NCBI GenBank assembly: GCA_009778415.1
Contig: WRJV01000283.1
Location: 1-11,676 of the forward strand
DNA from: Clostridiales bacterium
Lineage (GTDB): Bacteria > Bacillota > Clostridia > Peptostreptococcales > Anaerovoracaceae
DNA length: 11,676 nt
Direction of reading: 5' to 3'
This document shows, one piece after another, positions 7,328-11,676 of the stretch; the first letter of the stretch is position 1; every line of letters starts with the position of its first letter. A program made the position numbers and the translations under genes. The notes under the pieces were generated by a model. That model did not search any database. It saw only the letters and a program-made list of their open reading frames with translations, and had not been told where the DNA came from.

Positions 7328-8413
7328 ATGGCAAAAAGGCTAATTATTGTGTGGCTTTTTACATTGTCCATCCTACTTTTCTCATCAGTTACAATTTATG
7401 CAGAGTATACTGAAGACAACGTGCAAGGGGATTTTTTTATCAAGAATATTATCATCAACGGAGAGAAAATAACTAATTATAATTTACAATATTCAATAGT
7501 CCTTTACGACGACACCATGTACATGCCGCTTACCACCGAGATGTGCGAGATCTACGGCTTGGATGCGAAAATGGATTGGTTAAGCCACACACTGACACTA
7601 CAGCAAGTTGAGACGACAAGAAAAAACATCAGCGACAATCGACTGAAAAACGACGCGGGCCCTATGGCGCTCACGGTCATACCCGAGGCAAAGGTTGTTG
7701 CGCACACGCTTGAGGACAGCTACTACATCTTTGACACTTTAGAACTGATCGGGCCGTCCGTCACTGTCGAGGATGTCGATTTGAACGGCAAGCCGCTGCT
7801 CAGATCAGGCGGGCTCGTGTACGTGCCGCTTCGGGCAATTACAGACACCGAAATATTTGGCTGGAACGTCTACTTCGACAACTACTACGGGGTTTGCATC
7901 AGCACAGACGACAGCGTCAGCGCCGAAACCTTTTTCAGCAGCGAGGAAGCAAAGGAGAACAAAGGGCTCGTTAACTACGTGATGCACTACAACTCCAACA
8001 TCACGCCGTCTTATGGGCAAAGGCTCGTTTTCCTGTTCAAGCGGGCAGGGGAAGTGTACGGCGTAGACCCTAAGCTGCTCATGGCGATCGCCCACACAGA
8101 GAGCAAATTCAACCCCGGCGCAGTCAGCCGAGCAGGCGCCATTGGCATGATGCAGGTCATGCCAGCCACAGCGGAGCGGGCAGGGTTTGCGGCAGAGCAA
8201 ATGAAAAACCCTAAGACCGCCATCGATTTTTGCGCAAAATACATCAGTGATCGCCTCGTCGATTACAATGGCAACCTGACGCTTGCGCTTTCCGCGTACA
8301 ATCAGGGCACCACCAGAGTGAACAGGGGGGCGCACTCAAACGTGTACGCAAACAAAGTCATGTCTGCATACAGCGGCATAGAAAACTACCTGCAGCTAAA
8401 CGGTTACAACTAA
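7328..8413 (+). CDS. Secreted lytic transglycosylase with copper-amine-oxidase-like N-terminal domains
   Basis: The protein has 361 residues. Residues 1-25 form a signal peptide (KR, hydrophobic core, IYA before E26), so it acts outside the membrane. Two copies of the stalk-like domain often called Cu_amine_oxidN1 follow: about 41-93 (IIINGEKI, YMPLTTEM, MDWLSHTLTL) and about 149-193 (DVDLNGKPL, VYVPLRAI, FGWNVYFDN). Residues about 228-350 are a soluble-lytic-transglycosylase domain (SLT, PF01464) with YGVDPKLLMAIAHTESKFNP, GAIGMMQVMPATA and ALSAYNQG. E258 in HTESKF is the expected catalytic acid for cleaving the MurNAc-GlcNAc bond with a 1,6-anhydro product. The stalk domains probably bind wall material or position the enzyme; that is inference. 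It has its own promoter and no clear downstream terminator. The stop lies in a 14-bp tandem repeat. Confidence 0.88.
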   Translation: MAKRLIIVWLFTLSILLFSSVTIYAEYTEDNVQGDFFIKNIIINGEKITNYNLQYSIVLYDDTMYMPLTTEMCEIYGLDAKMDWLSHTLTLQQVETTRKNISDNRLKNDAGPMALTVIPEAKVVAHTLEDSYYIFDTLELIGPSVTVEDVDLNGKPLLRSGGLVYVPLRAITDTEIFGWNVYFDNYYGVCISTDDSVSAETFFSSEEAKENKGLVNYVMHYNSNITPSYGQRLVFLFKRAGEVYGVDPKLLMAIAHTESKFNPGAVSRAGAIGMMQVMPATAERAGFAAEQMKNPKTAIDFCAKYISDRLVDYNGNLTLALSAYNQGTTRVNRGAHSNVYANKVMSAYSGIENYLQLNGYN

Positions 8414-8426
8414 ACGTTTACAATTA
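8396..8426 (+). repeat. 14-bp near-perfect tandem repeat across the transglycosylase stop codon
   Basis: CTAAACGGTTACAA (8396-8409) is followed directly by CTAAACGTTTACAA (8410-8423), one mismatch, and then by TTA, the start of a third unit. The TAA stop (8411-8413) lies at the junction, so the repeat shapes the C-terminal residues LNGYN. Confidence 0.8.
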
Positions 8427-8486
8427 AATGGGCACATTTGGCTCGCGTTTCCGCTTTAGGGGCACCGGGGCGCTGAGCCGCAAGAC

Positions 8487-8522
8487 GATGGGCTGATCTG
8501 AATTGTTCAGGGACAGCCCATC
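8487..8522. other. Long hairpin in the convergent spacer
   Basis: GATGGGCTG (8487-8495) pairs perfectly with CAGCCCATC (8514-8522). Nested inside, CTGAA (8498-8502) pairs with TTCAG (8506-8510) around a TTG loop, leaving a small AT/GGA internal loop. It lies 74 bp beyond the transglycosylase stop and 47 bp beyond the perR-like stop. Neither strand has an adjoining T-tract, so it is not a canonical terminator. It may still stop transcription, protect 3' ends or be part of a small RNA. Confidence 0.6.
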
Positions 8523-8568
8523 TATAAGGGGATTTGGGATGACAATATTGATTTTTGGCGAGCTAGTC

Positions 8569-8961
8569 TTAGCCTTTTTTAGTTGCGCAGACAGGGCATC
8601 GCCCATGTAAAAAAAGCTGGCGGAAGCTTATTTCATAGCCTCCTTGCTCAGCCGGGCGGTTGATGCTTTCTGGTAGCGTGATGTCCAAATCGGCAACAGC
8701 GCCGCATTTGTCGCAGACGAAGTGGGCGTGTTCTGAAACGTTCCCGTCAAAGCGCTCATGGCCATCCACAACTGTCAGGTACTGCGCCGCGCCCTCCTGC
8801 TTGAACCTCATGAGGTTTCGGTAAACCGTGCCAAGGCTGAGCCTTGGGTAGCGCGGCTTCAAAGCGTTGTATATCGTTTCTGCCGAAGGGTGTTCCTTGG
8901 ATTCGGACAAAAAGTTGTAAATCGCTTGGCGCTTCTCGCTGAAGTGCGTGTTTTCCCTCAT
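8569..8961 (-). CDS. perR: PerR-type Fur family transcriptional regulator
   Basis: The protein has 130 residues. The winged-helix N-terminus includes EKRQAIYNFLSE, HPSAETIYNAL and LSLGTVYRNLMRF. Aligning with B. subtilis PerR, all five regulatory metal ligands are present (H24, D72, H78, H80, D91), and both structural zinc CxxC pairs are visible (CDKC at 83-86, CPVC at 122-125). PerR represses peroxide-defence genes until iron-catalysed oxidation of its histidines releases it from DNA. The Asp at position 72 favours PerR over Fur or Zur, but specificity is by alignment only. The start is the ATG at 8961, because GGAGA lies about 5 nt upstream; ATG at 8973 and TTG at 8985 have no SD. The N-terminus is shorter than that of B. 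subtilis PerR. Confidence 0.8.
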   Translation of the reverse strand: MRENTHFSEKRQAIYNFLSESKEHPSAETIYNALKPRYPRLSLGTVYRNLMRFKQEGAAQYLTVVDGHERFDGNVSEHAHFVCDKCGAVADLDITLPESINRPAEQGGYEISFRQLFLHGRCPVCATKKG

Positions 8962-8996
8962 TGGATTCTCCATAAATAGAAACAATTATTATTTGT

Positions 8997-9025
8997 ATTT
9001 TATTGTATTTGACACATATTGTCAA
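8997..9025 (-). promoter_or_regulatory. Promoter of the perR-like gene
   Basis: On the minus strand TTGACA (9020-9025), a 17-bp spacer and TAAAAT (8997-9002) form a near-consensus sigma-A promoter, giving a short leader to the ATG at 8961. Just downstream, near 8979-8993, is an AT-rich stretch (AAACAATTATTATTT on the plus strand) that matches the 7-1-7 Per box at 9 of 14 positions. Autoregulation is therefore possible but weakly supported. Confidence 0.7.
9009..9025. promoter_or_regulatory. Perfect dyad over the perR -35 element
   Basis: TTGACA (9009-9014), CATAT, TGTCAA (9020-9025) is a 17-bp inverted repeat with perfect 6-bp arms. Its right arm is the -35 element of the perR-like promoter. 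A bound regulator here would block that promoter. The sequence is not a Per or Fur box, so the binding protein is unknown. Confidence 0.4.
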
Positions 9026-9139
9026 GTAAAATACTGGAAATCCCATAAAATTCCCAAATGCCGAACATGAGCTAATTATTTTCTGCAGCCAGACGATATA
9101 TATTATGAAGGGATGTATTAAAGGACAAGGAGAAAAACC

Positions 9140-9397
9140 ATGGATTTCATTGCACTTACAAATATGGCGGGTTATGCAAAAATTGGCAACCCGCAAAACA
9201 TGCGCCATAAAAAAAACAACCGCCCGGCCTCCGGTGGGAGGCAGGACGATTATGTGGGCATATACGACGATTTTGGCATATCGTCAATCAACATGCGGAC
9301 GCAGGCAGGGGGCGCTGTGTCAGCAGATGAGAAGTCATCCGCATTTTCAGACATCCTGCGCGCTGCGTATTCGCAGAAAACAGAACCGCGTATCTAA
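9140..9397 (+). CDS. Small hypothetical protein, 85 residues
   Basis: I do not recognise this protein. AAGGAG (9127-9132) lies 7 nt before the ATG, so translation is likely. It is soluble, polar and probably largely disordered: a short N-terminal segment (MDFIALTNMAGYAKIG), a basic stretch (RHKKNNRP), a DDYVGIYDDFGIS segment and a polar C-terminal helix. It has no signal peptide, cysteines or membrane segment. It is divergent from perR, from which it is separated by 178 bp, and convergent with the 154-residue gene, with which it shares 4 bp (CTAA). A weak -10 (TATTAT at 9101-9106) without a good -35 lies upstream. Confidence 0.6.
   Translation: MDFIALTNMAGYAKIGNPQNMRHKKNNRPASGGRQDDYVGIYDDFGISSINMRTQAGGAVSADEKSSAFSDILRAAYSQKTEPRI
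9209..9242 (-). terminator. Possible minus-strand terminator inside the small plus-strand gene
   Basis: On the minus strand GCCTCC and GGAGGC (9227-9242, 4-nt loop) form a stem followed, after ten G-rich bases, by eight T's (9209-9216). The gap between stem and T-tract is long for a canonical terminator, though an overlapping ACCG/CGGT pairing would sit closer. If real, it would end the operon of the flavoprotein and 154-residue genes about 150 bp past the last stop. Confidence 0.3.
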
Positions 9398-9858
9398 GGC
9401 CGGCTCGGCGTGTCAGATGCACTGCCCAGTTCCCGGTCAAACAGTTCAAGCATTTCTTCGATGCCAAAAGCAGAAAGGCCTACGTTTGCGCCGGATGATA
9501 TCCTGCACACCTGTGAAGCGTAAAATTTGTCAAGGGAAACCGAATAGTTCCAGTTGTACCTGATTGCCAGCGCCTTGACTATTTTCCTTATAAATTCGGT
9601 GTCGCCGTCGTTTAACAGCCCTGCGTTGCTCAGGGTTGTTTTTTCCCTGCCCAGCATTTCCCTTGCTTCGTCTATGATCGCGCTCGCCGGCAGTATGCGC
9701 TTTTCTTCGTATTTTTCGATGAAATGGTGCCAAATCTTGCGCTCGTTCAGGTCTTTGAAAGCCAGTGCCTTGTCTTTATCGTAGAATTCGATGGAAGCAA
9801 GCTCAATAAACCAAATCATGAACGCGGCGATTTCCTCTGTGACGATCCGCCTCAGCAT
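9394..9858 (-). CDS. Hypothetical helical protein, 154 residues
   Basis: The start is well supported by AGGAGGAAA just before the ATG at 9858. The protein is predicted largely helical and soluble. Residues about 8-70 (EEIAAFMIWFIELAS to AIIDEAREML) loosely resemble the short DUF3791-type helical domain, but I would not assign it. The second half (TEFIRKIVKALAIRYNWN, then SLDKFYASQVCRISSG) is not recognised; it has a single cysteine. It lies 47 bp downstream of the large sulfur-transfer flavoprotein on the same strand, so it is probably co-transcribed, with an extra internal promoter. Function unknown. Confidence 0.65.
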   Translation of the reverse strand: MLRRIVTEEIAAFMIWFIELASIEFYDKDKALAFKDLNERKIWHHFIEKYEEKRILPASAIIDEAREMLGREKTTLSNAGLLNDGDTEFIRKIVKALAIRYNWNYSVSLDKFYASQVCRISSGANVGLSAFGIEEMLELFDRELGSASDTPSRP

Positions 9859-9888
9859 AGTTTCCTCCTATATAGCTGTCTTCTTACC

Positions 9889-9917
9889 ATTATACCGCTT
9901 ATTTCCTAAATAAACAA
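9889..9917 (-). promoter_or_regulatory. Possible internal promoter of the 154-residue gene
   Basis: On the minus strand TATAAT (9889-9894) is perfect, and TTGTTT (9912-9917) lies 17 bp upstream with three of six matches to the -35 consensus. The -35 falls within the last codons of the flavoprotein gene. Transcription would start near 9882, just before the AGGAGG. Confidence 0.45.
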
Positions 9918-11676
9918 CGACATGTCGGATTCTTCCGCGTGCGCCAGCATGGCAGCCGCGCCGCCCAGCTTTACGCCGTCCATCAGCTCCTCTGGTTTGA
10001 CGCCCATCACGTCCATGCTCATGGAGCAGGCCACAAGTTCGACGCCGCTTTTTTGTGCTTGGTGTATCAGGTCTTCCAAGCTGTCCACATTTTTATTTTT
10101 CATGACAGAGCGTATCATCTTAGCGCCGGCGCCGCCCATGTTCATCTTCGACAAGCCCAGCTTCAGTGAGCCCCGAGGCATCATGGCGCCAAACATCTTC
10201 GAGATGAAGTCCTTTTTTACGTTCACTTTTTCGGGCTTGCGCACTATGCTCAGCCCCCAAAAGGTGAAAAACATGCTGACTTTCCTGCCCAGCGCCGCAG
10301 AAGCGTTCGCCATGATGAACGCTGCGATGGCCTTGTCCAAGTCGCCGGAAAACACGATGAAGTTCTTGCCGTCGCCACTGGCGTTGCTTCCAGTAGGCTT
10401 TGCATCCGGCCCGGCTTTGCGGATTTGAGTCGTGCTGACGCCTTTGCTGCTTGCTGACCCCATAAACTCATGCCCGGTCCTGCGGCAATAACCCTCTATA
10501 TCGCTGGCAAATGCAGGGTCGGTCGCGTGTATTTCGATTATTTCGCCGCATTTTGCAGCTTTCATCGCATCCGCGAGCTTGACTATCGGGCCGGGGCACT
10601 GGAGGCCGCAGGCGTCTATTACGACGGTTTTTGCCTCGCCGTTTTCAGGGGTGGAGGTTTCTGCCAGGCTTGAAAACGGTGCTTTGCCCGCAGTGCCGGG
10701 CAAAGGTGCCCCGCCAATCTCGCCGTGTATTGAGTGGTAGAGGCGGTAGCCTCCGCTTAAGTTGTAGGCGTCAAAACCTATCTGGGACAGGAACCGGGCC
10801 GCTATGTACCCTTTCTGGCCGATTTGGCAGGAAATGTACACTTTCTTCGACTTGTCCAGTTCGGATACCCGATGGCGCAGCTCGTCGATCGGGATATTGC
10901 AAAAACCCGCTAGGTGCCCGTTTTCGTATTCGATGGCTGTGCGCGTGTCGATGAGCTGGACACTGCCATCCCTTGGCAAAGCGTCAACGTCGTGCCAATG
11001 GAAATTCTTCACCCTTCCGGCAAGAAGGTTTTCCATCACGTATCCGGCAATGTTGACAGGGTCTTTGGCCGATGAATACGGCGGAGCGTAGCACAGCTCC
11101 AGCTTGGTCAAGTCATATGCGGTCATATTGCAGCGTATGGCGGTCGCCAGCACGTCGCAGCGCTTGTCGACGCCGTCAAAACCCGTGACCTGCGCCCCCA
11201 GCAGCCTGCCCGTGCTCTTCTCAAACAAGATTTTCATGCACATGTTGATGGCGCCAGGGTAGTAGCTTGCGTGGTTTGGCGAAAACGTGAATGACTTGTC
11301 GTAATCCAGCCCAAGCCGTTTTGCCGCTTTTTCGTTGATGCCTGTTGTCGCCACAGTCATGTCAAACACTTTCAGTATCGCCGAGCCTTGTGTCCCTTCG
11401 TATTTCGAGTCCAGCCCGCAGATGTTGTCTGCCACGATGCGCCCCTGCTTGTTGGCTGGGCCGGCAAGGGGCACCGCCCCCCTTTTCCCTGTGACAAAAT
11501 CGGTGATTTCCACTGCGTCGCCGGCAGCGTATATGTCGGGGTCGGAAGTCTGCATGCGCTCGTTTACAATTATGTAGCCGCGTTCGTTCACGCCGAGCCC
11601 GGCAGATTTCGCCAGCTGGCTGTCTGGGCGCACGCCGACTGACATTATCACCATGTCAGCGGGTATTTCTTCTTGG
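9906..11676 (-). CDS. CoA-disulfide-reductase-like flavoprotein fused to rhodanese, TusA and DsrE-like domains, N-terminus truncated
   Basis: The frame is open to the right edge; 589 residues are visible and the N-terminal FAD/NADH part is missing. Counting from the Met at 11654: the end of the flavin domain (MVIMSVGVRP and IYAAGDAVE at 41-49); a dimerisation domain (about 91-200); a rhodanese domain (about 218-310) with the persulfide loop CQIGQKGY, C276; a TusA/SirA domain (about 344-412) with CGLQCPGP, C353; and a DsrE/F-like domain (about 431-582) with ACSMSMDVMG, C543. Full-length homologues have about 830 residues. They reduce CoA or related disulfides, persulfides or polysulfides with NAD(P)H; the attached domains can relay sulfane sulfur between cysteines. 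The usual flavin-domain redox cysteine lies outside the window, so the reaction cannot be confirmed. The gene ends in TAG and is followed by the 154-residue gene. Confidence 0.88.
   Translation of the reverse strand, partial: QEEIPADMVIMSVGVRPDSQLAKSAGLGVNERGYIIVNERMQTSDPDIYAAGDAVEITDFVTGKRGAVPLAGPANKQGRIVADNICGLDSKYEGTQGSAILKVFDMTVATTGINEKAAKRLGLDYDKSFTFSPNHASYYPGAINMCMKILFEKSTGRLLGAQVTGFDGVDKRCDVLATAIRCNMTAYDLTKLELCYAPPYSSAKDPVNIAGYVMENLLAGRVKNFHWHDVDALPRDGSVQLIDTRTAIEYENGHLAGFCNIPIDELRHRVSELDKSKKVYISCQIGQKGYIAARFLSQIGFDAYNLSGGYRLYHSIHGEIGGAPLPGTAGKAPFSSLAETSTPENGEAKTVVIDACGLQCPGPIVKLADAMKAAKCGEIIEIHATDPAFASDIEGYCRRTGHEFMGSASSKGVSTTQIRKAGPDAKPTGSNASGDGKNFIVFSGDLDKAIAAFIMANASAALGRKVSMFFTFWGLSIVRKPEKVNVKKDFISKMFGAMMPRGSLKLGLSKMNMGGAGAKMIRSVMKNKNVDSLEDLIHQAQKSGVELVACSMSMDVMGVKPEELMDGVKLGGAAAMLAHAEESDMSLFI

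Noticed and set aside
8557..8580. A plus-strand terminator for the transglycosylase gene (GCTA-GTCT-TAGC then T6)
   Set aside because: The stem is only four base pairs and the T-run lies inside the coding end of perR. It is too weak to call.
8424..8606. A 60-codon minus-strand ORF overlapping the end of the perR-like gene
   Set aside because: It has no Shine-Dalgarno, runs through a strong hairpin and gives a low-complexity basic tail. Its frame is +1 relative to perR, so the AAAAAAG run would not give it by -1 frameshifting. The PerR-like protein already ends normally after its second CxxC.
9105..9563. A 152-codon plus-strand ORF covering the small 85-residue gene
   Set aside because: It lacks an SD, has a composition atypical of a protein (rich in R, C and Q), and overlaps two better-supported genes in other frames.
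9922..10428. A 168-codon plus-strand ORF antisense to the sulfur-transfer flavoprotein
   Set aside because: It is the complement of a strongly conserved DsrE-domain coding region. Its Ser/Pro/Met-rich composition is typical of an antisense shadow.

Overview
This window looks like a chromosomal segment of a low-to-mid GC, anaerobic Firmicute (Clostridia). The evidence is the set of families present: a clostridial-type F420-0:glutamate ligase homologue, a DUF368 membrane protein, a putrescine aminotransferase, a DUF1385 membrane protein, a lytic transglycosylase with copper-amine-oxidase-like stalk domains, a PerR-type Fur regulator, and a multidomain CoA-disulfide-reductase/rhodanese/TusA/DsrE flavoprotein. 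Purine-rich Shine-Dalgarno (SD) sites and consensus sigma-A promoters fit the same picture. I cannot name the genus.

Layout. 1-1022 (+) is the 3' part of a CofE-like ligase, cut by the left edge. It converges with a DUF368 transporter (1010-1831, -) whose best start is an AUC codon behind a strong SD. A leader of about 300 bp carries a near-consensus sigma-54 promoter and leads into the putrescine aminotransferase patA (2129-3490, +), which ends in a clear hairpin terminator. On the opposite strand lies a single-chain restriction-modification enzyme (3574-6198, -) with nuclease, methylase and target-recognition parts in one polypeptide. It is driven by a perfect TTGACA-N17-TATAAT promoter and probably starts at TTG. 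Divergent from it is a DUF1385-like membrane protein (6422-7183, +), also TTG-started from its own promoter. Next come a secreted lytic transglycosylase (7328-8413, +) and, converging on it, a perR-like regulator (8569-8961, -). An unrecognised 85-residue gene (9140-9397, +) overlaps by 4 bp the end of an unrecognised 154-residue helical protein (9394-9858, -). That protein lies just downstream of the large sulfur-transfer flavoprotein (9906 to the right edge, -).

The genes do not form one pathway. Most are monocistronic housekeeping or stress genes with individual promoters. PerR and the thiol/persulfide oxidoreductase both fit redox and sulfur stress in an anaerobe. patA points to putrescine use under sigma-54 control. 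The restriction-modification gene is the one accessory defence element, and it looks more AT-rich than its neighbours by eye. The most interesting signals are the sigma-54 site before patA, the AUC start of the DUF368 gene, the compact restriction-modification protein, and a hairpin-rich convergent spacer at 8414-8568. I found no rRNA, tRNA, CRISPR array or insertion sequence.
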